Assembly (NCBI GenBank): GCA_022841465.1
Contig: JALHRL010000031.1
Location: 1-37,452 of the forward strand
Length of the DNA: 37,452 nt
Direction of reading: 5' to 3'
Source of the DNA: Bacteroidia bacterium
GTDB lineage: Bacteria; Bacteroidota; Bacteroidia; B-17B0; Aurantibacillaceae
This document shows, piece after piece, positions 1 to 6,858 of the stretch (position 1 is its first letter; each line of letters begins with the position of its first letter). Both the position numbers and the translations under genes were made by a program. The notes below the pieces were generated by a model, which was not told the origin of the DNA, searched no databases, and saw only the letters and a program-made list of their open reading frames with translations.

Positions 1-119
1 ATTTCTTTTTTGCGATTATATGAGCTGTATATAATTCATTATCTATTATGCAAAAATATTCCCATAATTCATTTTTATTTCTAACATAAATTGGGCAACC
101 CTTATAATCAATTTTTTTT
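1..119. repeat. Direct terminal repeat, left copy (circular contig end)
   Basis: Identical base for base to 37334-37452. The repeat lies inside a coding gene and has no end-like structure. It is best read as the overlap left when an assembler linearises a circular or circularly permuted genome, and the length of 119 suggests an assembly k-mer. The unique genome is then 37,333 bp. Confidence 0.93.
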
Positions 120-142
120 TGTAAAACAAAATAATTTTTCAT
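1..142 (-). CDS. Small hypothetical protein, N-terminal part of a gene split by the contig ends
   Basis: An ATG at 142 opens a frame reading MKNYFVLQKK and running off base 1. Joining base 1 to base 37333 keeps it open to a TAA at 37227-37229, giving an 82-aa protein ending KLGESKI. The sequence is charged, with aromatic residues (ELWEYFCIIDNELYTAHI), and shows no signal or membrane segment. It is the next minus-strand gene after the zinc-ribbon gene, so it belongs to the packaging-to-virion transcription direction. I do not recognise the family. The continuous frame across the join is itself support for circularity. Confidence 0.75.
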   Translation of the reverse strand, partial: MKNYFVLQKKIDYKGCPIYVRNKNELWEYFCIIDNELYTAHIIAKKK

Positions 143-190
143 ATATATTATATATTATTATATCAATAATACGCAAATAATAAAAATAGC

Positions 191-388
191 TTAAAACTGT
201 GGATAACTATATTTTTCAAAAATTTTACTTTTAATTTTCTTTAATCTCTTTATTGTTTCTTCAAAAGTATCTCCAGCATAAGAATTACTATCTATCTGAT
301 AACAAAAAGGAGAGCAATAATCTTTCTTATTGTTTTTGTCTAAAATTTTACCACAATAACATTTTTTTTCTTTCTTTTTTTTACTCAT
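191..388 (-). CDS. Small zinc-ribbon-like protein
   Basis: About 65 residues beginning MSKKKKEKKCYCGK. Two cysteine pairs, CYC near residue 10 and CSPFC near residue 26, with the pattern C-x-C-G-K then Y-C-S-x-x-C, look like a short zinc-binding ribbon. The rest is a charged, probably helical tail. The ATG at 388 is preferred over the in-frame ATG at 397 because it sits inside the last codons of the terminase gene (TATGAGTAA), giving the usual short overlap for translational coupling. The role is unknown; phages often carry such minimal zinc fingers as nucleic-acid or host-protein binders. The last codons contain a perfect DnaA-box-like 9-mer at 198-206. Confidence 0.7.
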   Translation of the reverse strand: MSKKKKEKKCYCGKILDKNNKKDYCSPFCYQIDSNSYAGDTFEETIKRLKKIKSKIFEKYSYPQF

Positions 389-1871
389 ATGGATCATAAT
401 TATTTTTTTCTATCAAACCTGTATTTTGTTTATATTCAATAAATTTTGGTTCATTAAATAAAGCACGGCCTAAATTTTCAATCATATGGTCATCTTTATC
501 AACTGGTTTTTCTTTTGGATTATGTAAATCAGCACTTTTACCAAGATATTCTTGCCAACGATAATGCTCCATTTCCCATAAAGTTCTATTACAAGTATCA
601 AAAAAATAGACTTCTGGAGCTTTTTGCATATAACCATTAATTTCAATATAGTTTAAAGCAGTTTCAATTCTTCTGTCTGCCATAGTTCTATATTTTGGAG
701 CTTGTATATAAGTTAAACCATAATCAGCAAGTTTATCTGCAAGTGTTTTTCCGTCCCTGTCGTGTTGGTTTTGGACAAAAGCACTAGGATCAGCATACCT
801 GCCTACAATTCTATATTGACTTGCTTTAGCTTTTATTTTTTCAGCCAACTCTTCTTCTCCATTTACCTTAATAAACAATTCATCAATAACAAATTTTGTC
901 CCTTTTCTATCAACCGCAAGCCAAAGTATAGCGTCTGGATTTCTAGGGTGTGGATCTAAATACTCATAAACACAATAATCTTTATGTGAAATATGAAAAG
1001 CAGGTAAAGTATGCACTTTTCTATTAAATTTCTTAAATATCAAACCTACTAGGTGCTGGAATTTACCATAAATACGAGCTTGCTTTTCATCTTCGGAATA
1101 TTCAGCAATCATATTCATAATATCTTCGTGCCTTAAATGTCCTCTAATCCCGTGTTCTCTACAAGCACTTTCAATATCTGCTTCAATATAAGCAATTTTT
1201 CTTTCGTGCTTCATTACAGCTCCTGTTTCTTGAGAAGTTATTTCTATTTCAATATTACCTTTAGCAAAAGCGTCATATAAATAAGCACTTCCGGATAATG
1301 GTGTTGCGCCTATAATTACCACTCCTCCTTTACGCATACGCGATATTGTAGCTTTTAAAATAGCTTGTGGTGGTGGTTCGTCAAACCAAGCCCAACCTAA
1401 AGTTATACCTTCAAACTCCATAGGGTCCTGCTCATATGTCATTAAATCAAAATCCCAACCTGTATCAGTTTTCCAAATACTTTCAAATTTCTTATTACCT
1501 TTACCTGTTTTATATCTACCTTTAGGAAACCAAGTTTTCATTTCTGGAATTATGTTTTTTTCAATGCTTGTAGGTGTGGAAACAATACGCCCTCTTTTTA
1601 AGTGAGGCCATTTTTTAAATAATTCTCCATTAAAATATTGATTTTCTCCAGTATTCCAAAACAAATGTGCTAATAAATTAACACAAGTAGCAGTTTTACC
1701 TACTCCGTTCGCCGCACTATAAAGCACGATAAAGTTCTCTCCAGAAGCAAACTCATCAATAAACTCCTCTCCTTTTCCAGTAGGTTCGTAATATCTATAC
1801 TGCTCCTCTGTCAATCTACGAGCTTGTTCTAGCAATAAATCTCTTTGTGTGTATTCTTCTTGATTACTCAT
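381..1871 (-). CDS. terL: Terminase large subunit
   Basis: A 496-aa packaging motor and headful or cos nuclease. The ATPase half has Walker A around residues 54-60 (ANGVGKT) and Walker B ending at Asp164-Glu165 (WAWFDE), followed by a coupling motif near GATPLSGS. The nuclease half has the RNase H-like acidic clusters LAVDRKGTKF, GRYADPSAF and the late acidic pair in VDKDDHMIENLGRA. Length and order match standard TerL. It follows TerS and several small genes on the same strand and overlaps the YopX-like gene upstream by 4 nt (ATGA). TerL feeds DNA through the portal encoded at 34843-36768. Family assignment is firm; the packaging type (pac or cos) cannot be decided from this protein alone. 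Confidence 0.95.
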   Translation of the reverse strand: MSNQEEYTQRDLLLEQARRLTEEQYRYYEPTGKGEEFIDEFASGENFIVLYSAANGVGKTATCVNLLAHLFWNTGENQYFNGELFKKWPHLKRGRIVSTPTSIEKNIIPEMKTWFPKGRYKTGKGNKKFESIWKTDTGWDFDLMTYEQDPMEFEGITLGWAWFDEPPPQAILKATISRMRKGGVVIIGATPLSGSAYLYDAFAKGNIEIEITSQETGAVMKHERKIAYIEADIESACREHGIRGHLRHEDIMNMIAEYSEDEKQARIYGKFQHLVGLIFKKFNRKVHTLPAFHISHKDYCVYEYLDPHPRNPDAILWLAVDRKGTKFVIDELFIKVNGEEELAEKIKAKASQYRIVGRYADPSAFVQNQHDRDGKTLADKLADYGLTYIQAPKYRTMADRRIETALNYIEINGYMQKAPEVYFFDTCNRTLWEMEHYRWQEYLGKSADLHNPKEKPVDKDDHMIENLGRALFNEPKFIEYKQNTGLIEKNNYDPYE

Positions 1872-2254
1872 ATATCTTCTTTAAAATATAATTCTTTATT
1901 TTCAAAAACATTTCCTAACAAAATTGGGTCTTTAAAATAAAGCATACCATTCGGAGTTTGATATTTCTTTTTAAAAACTAAACCAAAATTATGTAGATCA
2001 TCTCTAAAAACAATTTTAGCGATTTCTTTTATTACTCCAAAATCAGTTTTAACATCTACTTCTACAACATCTTGAGTAAATAGTTTTCTCCCATAAATAT
2101 CATTCATACCAGAATAAACCATAACTGGATCATATTGTCTTAAATCTTCTCCTTTTGCTTTAACAATAATTTCTTCTAAATTTTCAACTTTAAAAGCTGG
2201 AAAATATACCATTTTATTTGTTCTCCCGTTGTAAATTCTTGTTTCTATAAGCAT
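1868..2254 (-). CDS. YopX-like protein (divergent)
   Basis: 128 aa. The core 'YSGMNDIYGRKLFTQDVVEVD' followed by a strand-rich section and the end 'LLGNVFENKELY' matches the pattern of the phage YopX family (GLKDKNGKEIYEGDIV ... VIGNIYENPEL), although the usual 'tGlkDknG' is altered. YopX proteins are common in phages of low-GC hosts and their function is unknown. The stop overlaps the TerL start by 4 nt, so the two are probably coupled. A second, more typical YopX protein is encoded at 4456-4845. The two share only the family motif, so they are distant paralogues or separate acquisitions. Confidence 0.6.
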   Translation of the reverse strand: MLIETRIYNGRTNKMVYFPAFKVENLEEIIVKAKGEDLRQYDPVMVYSGMNDIYGRKLFTQDVVEVDVKTDFGVIKEIAKIVFRDDLHNFGLVFKKKYQTPNGMLYFKDPILLGNVFENKELYFKEDI

Positions 2255-2259
2255 ATTAT

Positions 2260-2919
2260 TTATTCAAAATTATCATAATACATATTTCTACCTGCAAAAT
2301 GATCTACTTCGTGCTGAAATATGTGAGCTTTAAGCCCTGTTATCCATTCTTTTTTTGTAATTAAAATCCAAAAACCTAATATTTTTTTAGGGATTTGATA
2401 AGAAACTTTGATTTTATAAAACCTTTCTTTTGTTTTTTGAGTTCTTAAAGGAAAAGACATACACGCTTCCGGCACTCCTATCACATTTTTTTCTAAAACA
2501 TCTTCTAGGATTACTTTAGCATTACCTTTATCATCTATAATTCTTTTAGGTCTTTTAGCTTCTATTCGCTCTGGTGTTTCTAATATCTTTGCATTTATAA
2601 TAATTTGACTAGGAAAATAAAAGTTTTCTTTAGTATTTCTACCATTTTTAATCTTTTTATAATCTTTATTACAAAAAAGTTCTTCATTTATTACAAAAAA
2701 AGCAAAAGGATTAGCTTCTACTTGGCAATGTGATATTGCATAAGCCATTTTATATTGCCCATCAAACTTATAATTCTTATCATTTAACCATTCAACCATA
2801 GCAAAAGCAGTATCTTTTACCTCTGAAAAATACTTAACAGGCATACTTTTTTTATATATACCCTCTTCTTTTTTATAATCCCACTTCTTTAGTTCAAAAT
2901 TTGGCGATATTTTAGACAT
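2260..2919 (-). CDS. def: Peptide deformylase (phage-encoded)
   Basis: 219 aa. All three deformylase signatures can be placed: motif I around residues 59-67 with Gln66 (AISHCQV), motif II at 151-155 (EACMS, Cys153 as metal ligand; EGCLS in the family) and motif III at 202-207 (QHEVDH, His203 and His207 as ligands, Glu204 as catalyst). The enzyme removes the formyl group from nascent N-terminal Met. The protein is longer than bacterial deformylases because of an insertion around residues 85-145. It sits between TerS and TerL in the packaging operon, not beside a methionyl-tRNA formyltransferase as in bacteria. Deformylases are known in some aquatic phages, where they are thought to keep host protein or photosystem turnover going; here the target is unknown. 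Confidence 0.85.
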   Translation of the reverse strand: MSKISPNFELKKWDYKKEEGIYKKSMPVKYFSEVKDTAFAMVEWLNDKNYKFDGQYKMAYAISHCQVEANPFAFFVINEELFCNKDYKKIKNGRNTKENFYFPSQIIINAKILETPERIEAKRPKRIIDDKGNAKVILEDVLEKNVIGVPEACMSFPLRTQKTKERFYKIKVSYQIPKKILGFWILITKKEWITGLKAHIFQHEVDHFAGRNMYYDNFE

Positions 2920-2923
2920 AAAT

Positions 2924-3265
2924 TTATTCTTGTTCTTGGTTTATAATAGTTCCAGCTTCTAATTTTACTTTTTCTTTACCCTTTTTAATTGGTATATATT
3001 CCGGATCAATAGGTAAATTAAAATTCATTTCTTCTAAAGGTTTATCAGCCCAACAAGAAGTATAAGATAAATTAATATTTAATAACTCTTTTTTAACTTC
3101 TTGTTGATTTTCTTCAAATGCTTCTATGTGCTTTTTAACTAATTCTTCTTCACTAAAAATAGCTATTTCTTGCATACTTAAAAGAAAATCATCTCCTCTT
3201 TTAACTTTATAATGTTTTCTTAATATGAAATATTCATATTGGACTATTTGTCTTGTATTTGGCAT
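2924..3265 (-). CDS. Hypothetical protein
   Basis: 113 aa, acidic and helix-rich (EEELVKKHIEAFEENQQEVKK), with a short proline-containing C-terminal part (LPIDPEYIPIKK). No family recognised, no membrane segment. It starts two bases after the stop of the 51-aa gene and ends four bases before the deformylase gene, so all three are co-translated. Position between TerS and TerL suggests an accessory role in packaging or late gene expression, but this is only context. Confidence 0.7.
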   Translation of the reverse strand: MPNTRQIVQYEYFILRKHYKVKRGDDFLLSMQEIAIFSEEELVKKHIEAFEENQQEVKKELLNINLSYTSCWADKPLEEMNFNLPIDPEYIPIKKGKEKVKLEAGTIINQEQE

Positions 3266-3267
3266 AT

Positions 3268-3423
3268 TTATTTAATAATTTTTGATAATTTGTCAGCTAC
3301 TTGGCGACGAACCCAAGCAACTGGTTTAATAATAATTTCTGATATATCCCATAAAAGACTTTCTAGCTGGATAAGAAAATCTAATATTAGATATAAACTT
3401 TTAATTTTAAAATTATTTTTCAT
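3268..3423 (-). CDS. Small hypothetical protein (51 aa)
   Basis: Not obvious from length, but the arrangement is convincing: its ATG overlaps the TerS stop (TAATG) and its TAA is followed two bases later by the ATG of the next gene. The protein begins MKNNFKIKSLYLILDFLIQL, continues through ESLLWDISEIIIKPVAWVRR and ends in a basic amphipathic helix. It may associate with membranes weakly, as the hydrophobic stretches are broken by charges. Family unknown. Confidence 0.6.
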   Translation of the reverse strand: MKNNFKIKSLYLILDFLIQLESLLWDISEIIIKPVAWVRRQVADKLSKIIK

Positions 3424-4091
3424 TAATCTTTTTTTGTGAATTTCTTTGTTTGCTGTTTAATAATTAAAGCTAATTCCTCGTCTGATTTACTTGCTAATCC
3501 CCCCTCTAGCTTAATAACTTCTGGGGACATTTTACCTTTTATTTTATATGCAAGCTCTGTGGCGTCTTTTTGAGTTCTATTATCTGAAACATAATAATAA
3601 GCGTGTGTTCCTGCTTGCCCTCTAATTAATTTCTTAACTACGGCTCCAATATTTTCCAACAATACATAAATATCTTCATCTTTAACATCTGGACTAAACA
3701 ACATATAATCCAACTTCTTTGCTGTAATTAAATTATGATGAGTTTCTGCAAGTAATCCGTCTGGTAGATATTGTTCTATTAGTTCATTCCAACTCTTACT
3801 ATTTCTTAACCCTCCTGCTCTTACATAGTTTTCTTTAAAACCTGCTCTTATACCTGCTTGTGTTATACTTGGCTTTAATCCCTCTCGTTTCATATTCTCT
3901 AACTCTTCTAATAGCTTTTTATATCTTAAGCGAGAAGCCTTATGAGTAATCTTTGGTTTTTTAGCTTGAATTGGCTCGCCTGTTTCTTTTTCACTTTCTT
4001 CTTCTTCTTTTTTTCTAGCGTATTTATTTAGCTTTTCTTTGATAGCTTTTTCATCTTTAATTTGTTTTTTAGTTTTAGGTTTCTTTTCCAT
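3423..4091 (-). CDS. terS: Terminase small subunit (putative)
   Basis: 222 aa. A highly charged Lys/Glu N-terminus of about 60 residues is followed by a helix-turn-helix-like segment (SITQAGIRAGFKENYVRAGG, about residues 78-97) and a segment with 'DNRTQKDATELAYKIKG', a layout I associate with phage small terminase subunits. TerS binds the packaging start site and loads TerL, which lies further down the same operon. It is the first gene after a near-consensus promoter whose -10 ends six bases before the ATG, so its mRNA may be leaderless. A structured element at 4141-4266 lies immediately upstream, the usual place for pac or cos. Assignment rests on domain layout and position rather than on a diagnostic motif. 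Confidence 0.7.
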   Translation of the reverse strand: MEKKPKTKKQIKDEKAIKEKLNKYARKKEEEESEKETGEPIQAKKPKITHKASRLRYKKLLEELENMKREGLKPSITQAGIRAGFKENYVRAGGLRNSKSWNELIEQYLPDGLLAETHHNLITAKKLDYMLFSPDVKDEDIYVLLENIGAVVKKLIRGQAGTHAYYYVSDNRTQKDATELAYKIKGKMSPEVIKLEGGLASKSDEELALIIKQQTKKFTKKD

Positions 4092-4097
4092 ATTTTA

Positions 4098-4126
4098 ATT
4101 ATAAAATATATTATTTTTTAACGCAA
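4098..4126 (-). promoter_or_regulatory. Sigma70-type promoter of the packaging operon
   Basis: On the minus strand, TTGCGT (4126-4121) and TATAAT (4103-4098) are separated by 17 bases. Only six bases lie between the -10 and the TerS ATG at 4091, so transcription would begin at or within a base or two of the start codon, implying a leaderless message. Confidence 0.55.
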
Positions 4127-4140
4127 TAATTTTACAACTC

Positions 4141-4266
4141 AAACGCTTGGTAATTAGCTTAATCCCTTGTCGGCTAATTCGCTTGTATAATCGGGAGCGG
4201 GTATTGTGGATCTTTGACTTTCTTAATCCATAGAAAGTATATAATTTCAATACCTACCAAGTGTTT
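4141..4266 (+). ncRNA. Candidate structured RNA: four-way junction with pseudoknot
   Basis: About 126 nt between modules. P1 pairs 4141-4152 with 4255-4266 (12 pairs). P2 pairs 4153-4159 with 4172-4178. P3 pairs 4180-4183 with 4196-4199. P4 pairs 4200-4206 with 4248-4254, leaving almost no unpaired bases at the junction. Inside P4, 4217-4223 pairs with 4232-4238, and its loop AUCCA (4226-4230) can pair with UGGAU at 4207-4211 as a pseudoknot. The P2 loop has UCCC and the P3 loop GGG, so they could kiss. In the plus sense the odd pairs are G-U wobbles (one in P1, one in P2), and P1 is followed by TTTATTTTTT; in the minus sense those pairs become A-C. Plus sense is therefore favoured. No known class recognised. 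It could also be part of a packaging site. Confidence 0.5.
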
Positions 4267-4271
4267 ATTTT

Positions 4272-4463
4272 TTAAAATAAATCTTCTACAATACTCTTCA
4301 AAAGAGCTATATCATTTTGAAGTCTTTGTATTATTTTATCTTTTACTTCTTGCTCTGTAAATCCAACTATATATTTTGGATCCATTGTTATTCCACTTTC
4401 TTTAGTAAAATAACCTCTATAACCTAATTTTTTATATTTTTCTATTTTAAACATATTATTCAT
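4272..4463 (-). CDS. Hypothetical protein (63 aa)
   Basis: Last gene of the 7197-to-4272 operon. It begins MNNMFKIEKYKKLGYRGYF and ends in a helix (DIALLKSIVEDLF). The start overlaps the end of the YopX-like gene by 8 bases. No family recognised. Its stop lies just outside the structured element, so transcripts that continue would pass through that element before the packaging operon. Confidence 0.6.
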   Translation of the reverse strand: MNNMFKIEKYKKLGYRGYFTKESGITMDPKYIVGFTEQEVKDKIIQRLQNDIALLKSIVEDLF

Positions 4464-4845
4464 CTTGTAATTCTTTTTTATTAATTTGTAATGTTATATT
4501 TTCAAAAGTATTTTTAAATATATTCCCTATGATATGTTGATTATGCTCGCTTCCGTGCATAAACTCCCAACTATCTCTTTTATCTTTTTGTTTTTTATAA
4601 TCAATAATATAAGCGTGATGTATATCTGAAAATTTAACTACTCCTGCTTTATTTACCCCGACTGTGTGATTATAAACAATATCCCCATTGTAAATTTCCT
4701 TGCCATTTTTGTCTTTTAGTCCTGTGTATTCAGTCCAGTAATCTAAAAAATCAAAGAAATCCACACTAATTCCTGCGATATCTCTTAAAGAAAAATAATG
4801 CCATTGATCTTGAACTCTATCCCACGCTCTAAATTTTTTTTTCAT
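4456..4845 (-). CDS. YopX family protein
   Basis: 129 aa. The family pattern is clear: N-terminal 'KKKFRAWDRVQDQWHYF', central 'YTGLKDKNGKEIYNGDIV' and C-terminal 'HIIGNIFKNT'. YopX proteins are small beta-rich proteins of phages and integrated elements with no agreed function. It lies in the block of small early-type genes with membrane peptides and zinc-binding proteins, a typical setting for host-takeover genes. Confidence 0.85.
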   Translation of the reverse strand: MKKKFRAWDRVQDQWHYFSLRDIAGISVDFFDFLDYWTEYTGLKDKNGKEIYNGDIVYNHTVGVNKAGVVKFSDIHHAYIIDYKKQKDKRDSWEFMHGSEHNQHIIGNIFKNTFENITLQINKKELQDE

Positions 4846-4848
4846 ATT

Positions 4849-4968
4849 TTATTTACAATTTATTATCCCTACCCGACTAGTAGAGCAAGTTCTTTTAAGG
4901 TCTTTTGTTAAAACTATCATTGTGCCTAGTAAAGCATAGGCGAGGATTATTATTAGTAAGTATTTCAT
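4849..4968 (-). CDS. Small membrane protein (39 aa)
   Basis: Begins MKYLLIIILAYALLGTMIVL, a single hydrophobic helix, followed by a short tail with two cysteines (CSTSRVGIINCK). It is coupled to the upstream zinc-binding protein gene by an ATGA overlap and ends just before the YopX gene. It could be an inner-membrane peptide or, with its early cysteine-free hydrophobic start, an exported peptide. Function unknown. Confidence 0.55.
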   Translation of the reverse strand: MKYLLIIILAYALLGTMIVLTKDLKRTCSTSRVGIINCK

Positions 4969-5669
4969 TTTAGTTTTTGGTCTATGATTTTTAAAATATG
5001 TTCACGACATTTATTCCACCCTTTGTGTTGCATATATAACTCTAATTCTTCTCCCTTTAATACAAAACTAAAAGTATTCATTGGTTTTTCTTTTATCTTC
5101 TCTCTAAATTCCTTCCATTCAGCTTCACGTTTGGATAGCCAGAAGTCTGTAATTTTACGACTTAACCCCGAAGAAATTCTCAAATCTACAAATCTACCAA
5201 AAAATTCTTTATCAAACTCTATCTTCCAATCCTGTATTATAAGGGATTGCTTAACATCATCAAACGTATTCTGGTGAAAATCATAAAATGCTTTTTCTTC
5301 TTTTGAGCAATTATTACAATACCCTCCTGTTGATTTATTACAGTCGCTACATTCTTCTTTAGGGTCTTTGGGTTTCCTATTCTTTTCAATTTGCAACACC
5401 ATTCTCTCTGCACCGTCTTGTGTGCTATGTTCAGAGAAAGAACCATCACTCCATTCAAGTTTCCAGCAACCATTTCTAACTTTATATATAAAATATCTTT
5501 CTTCTTTTATAGTGTCTTTGGGTTGATGACAAGCACAATCTATACTTCTACACTTTCCATCTGTAGGATCTGGCATATCTTCACACACCCAGCAACACTT
5601 TCCATCTGTAGGATCTGGCATATCTTCACACACCCAGCAACACTTTTCTTCTTTATTTTGATTTTTCAT
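4965..5669 (-). CDS. Cysteine-rich zinc-binding-like protein with internal duplication
   Basis: 234 aa. The N-terminus carries two identical 15-residue units, KCCWVCEDMPDPTDG, followed by KCRSIDCACHQ. A second cysteine cluster (CSDCNKSTGGYCNNC) lies near residues 107-121. The remaining C-terminal half is charged and helical and ends GWNKCREHILKIIDQKLK. The spaced Cys pairs suggest zinc ribbons. The repeated unit comes from a perfect 45-bp tandem DNA duplication (5551-5640) that keeps the frame. Upstream is AGGAG at a suitable distance, one of the few clear Shine-Dalgarno sites here. Function unknown; possibly a host-factor binder. Confidence 0.65.
   Translation of the reverse strand: MKNQNKEEKCCWVCEDMPDPTDGKCCWVCEDMPDPTDGKCRSIDCACHQPKDTIKEERYFIYKVRNGCWKLEWSDGSFSEHSTQDGAERMVLQIEKNRKPKDPKEECSDCNKSTGGYCNNCSKEEKAFYDFHQNTFDDVKQSLIIQDWKIEFDKEFFGRFVDLRISSGLSRKITDFWLSKREAEWKEFREKIKEKPMNTFSFVLKGEELELYMQHKGWNKCREHILKIIDQKLK
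5551..5640. repeat. Perfect 45-bp tandem duplication
   Basis: Bases 5551-5595 and 5596-5640 are identical, each encoding one KCCWVCEDMPDPTDG unit of the zinc-binding-like protein on the minus strand. No base has diverged, so the event is recent or continually homogenised, or is an assembly error at this spot. Confidence 0.9.
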
Positions 5670-5675
5670 TGTTAT

Positions 5676-5765
5676 TTAATCTCCTAAAGAGGAGTTATAG
5701 ACTATTAATGCTCCGACTATCCAGCATACACTTGCAAATATTATTCCTTGTATAAATGGTGTCAT
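5676..5765 (-). CDS. Tiny membrane peptide (29 aa)
   Basis: Begins MTPFIQGIIFASVCWIVGAL and ends IVYNSSLGD, essentially one transmembrane helix. GAGGA lies about ten bases upstream of the ATG, and its last codons contain the AGGAG used by the next gene, so they look coupled. Short length limits certainty. Its pairing with the 39-aa and 60-aa membrane proteins in the same operon makes it more credible. Confidence 0.45.
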   Translation of the reverse strand: MTPFIQGIIFASVCWIVGALIVYNSSLGD

Positions 5766-5803
5766 TTTTCTAATTCCTCACATTTATCCTTGTGAGTAGG
5801 GGG

Positions 5804-6022
5804 TTAAATATCTGCTTCTGGTAAATTTTCTATCCATTTTTTTGACTTCATACTAAATTTAATTTTAAAAGTAAGAGATTGATTATCAGTATTGTTAAGT
5901 TCATCTTCAATATAACTTTCAATTTCACTAGCTTTCATCGTAAGTCCCAATATACCTAAATTTTTCTTATATTGTGGAGAAAATTCTATTTCTGCACATA
6001 CTATTTTTTTGTTTTCTTTCAT
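5804..6022 (-). CDS. Hypothetical protein (72 aa)
   Basis: A small mixed alpha/beta protein beginning MKENKKIVCAEIEFSPQY, with a central helix (KASEIESYIEDELNN) and a strand (SLTFKIKFSMKS). Starts two bases after the stop of the 156-aa gene. No recognised family. The arrangement strand-helix-strand is seen in many phage inhibitors, but nothing specific can be said. Confidence 0.6.
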   Translation of the reverse strand: MKENKKIVCAEIEFSPQYKKNLGILGLTMKASEIESYIEDELNNTDNQSLTFKIKFSMKSKKWIENLPEADI

Positions 6023-6023
6023 C

Positions 6024-6494
6024 TTATTCTTTTATATTAATTGTTAATTTTGCTTTAAGAAAATCAGCCATTTTAGTTCTACTTTGCAATGCTCCTTTTT
6101 GGAATAGACCTTTTGCTTTTTCATCCCAAGAGTTTTCTGATTTTGTGTAAATGTCTATCATCTCTACTATGGACTGTAATAGTTTGTGTTGTTGGGAGAT
6201 GTTTTGTATTATTTCTGCTTTAAAGTATTCGTAAACATCGTGTGCTCCATTTTCATCTACTCCACTTTCATATACACCATTTTTAAAGTTTTCTTTTGTG
6301 AGTTCATAATTTTCAAAATCATTCCCTCCATAAACTTTATCTCCAAGAATTATACCTGTTTCAAATCTATCTGGCTCAACAGAAAATATCTCATCTCCAC
6401 CCTCGCCTGTGTAAGAACTATAAGCCCTAAAAAGAATATAATTCCCATCTACCCACTCTTTCTCTCCTTGTTCTATTATTTTATTTATATCCAT
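6024..6494 (-). CDS. Hypothetical protein (156 aa)
   Basis: Acidic protein. The N-terminal half is strand and glycine rich (YSSYTGEGGDEIFSVEPDRF, ILGDKVYGGNDFENY). The C-terminal half is helical, starting at HDVYEYFKAEIIQ and including QQHKLLQSIVEMIDIY. No family recognised and no membrane segment. It sits in the early-type small-gene operon between the 52-aa acidic protein and the 72-aa protein. Confidence 0.65.
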   Translation of the reverse strand: MDINKIIEQGEKEWVDGNYILFRAYSSYTGEGGDEIFSVEPDRFETGIILGDKVYGGNDFENYELTKENFKNGVYESGVDENGAHDVYEYFKAEIIQNISQQHKLLQSIVEMIDIYTKSENSWDEKAKGLFQKGALQSRTKMADFLKAKLTINIKE

Positions 6495-6512
6495 ATTCTA
6501 ATTCTCTTAAGT

Positions 6513-6671
6513 TTAAAATAATAAAGGGTCCGGAATACTTTCTTCTTCTCCTTTAATTTCCCAGTCCTCGCCTAATTCGCGACCTTTTTTGATTTCTTCC
6601 TTAACTTCTTCTAAATAATTAATTAAATCTTCTTTAGAAAAACTAGCTTTATCAATTTGTAAATAAATCAT
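6513..6671 (-). CDS. Small acidic protein (52 aa)
   Basis: Begins MIYLQIDKASFSKEDLINYL, then EEVKEEIKKGRELGEDWEI and ends SIPDPLLF. The ATG overlaps the stop of the 60-aa membrane protein gene (TAATG), which supports the call. The central helix with 'EEIKKGRELGEDWEI' resembles small phage proteins seen near replication genes, but no named family fits. Confidence 0.6.
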   Translation of the reverse strand: MIYLQIDKASFSKEDLINYLEEVKEEIKKGRELGEDWEIKGEEESIPDPLLF

Positions 6672-6853
6672 TATTTAATTATTAAATTAATTGGATAAAT
6701 TACGACCTTTTGCATAATACTACCACCACATTCCATTTCTCCTCTTCCCTCTTCAAAACAAGATAAATACAATAAAAATGTTATAAACAATAAGCAAAAA
6801 TAAATTATCACAACATACAACACATATTCGCCAATTTTTTTACATATTTTCAT
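6671..6853 (-). CDS. Small membrane protein (60 aa)
   Basis: One strong transmembrane helix (YVLYVVIIYFCLLFITFLLY, about residues 11-30) followed by a short polar loop with two cysteines and a second, weaker hydrophobic end (KVVIYPINLIIK). Coupled to the next gene by TAATG. A membrane protein in an early-type operon may act in superinfection exclusion or host membrane change; this is inference from location only. Confidence 0.6.
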   Translation of the reverse strand: MKICKKIGEYVLYVVIIYFCLLFITFLLYLSCFEEGRGEMECGGSIMQKVVIYPINLIIK

Positions 6854-6858
6854 TTTTA

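Noticed and set aside
1-119. Natural direct terminal repeats of a T7-like genome
   Set aside because: The repeat is within a protein-coding gene and has a length typical of an assembly k-mer, so it is treated as circularisation overlap.
762-959. Plus-strand frame opposite terL
   Set aside because: Lies wholly inside the terL coding region, hydrophobic and Phe/Ser-rich as expected for an antisense shadow of AT-rich codons.
4141-4266. tRNA or tmRNA reading of the structured element
   Set aside because: The outer helix and arms mimic a cloverleaf, but there is no TTCRA T loop next to the acceptor and no proper anticodon arm.
5391-5687. Plus-strand frame with a repeated ICRIWHIFTHPATLS segment
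   Set aside because: The repeat is only the reverse reading of the 45-bp duplication in the minus-strand zinc-binding gene.
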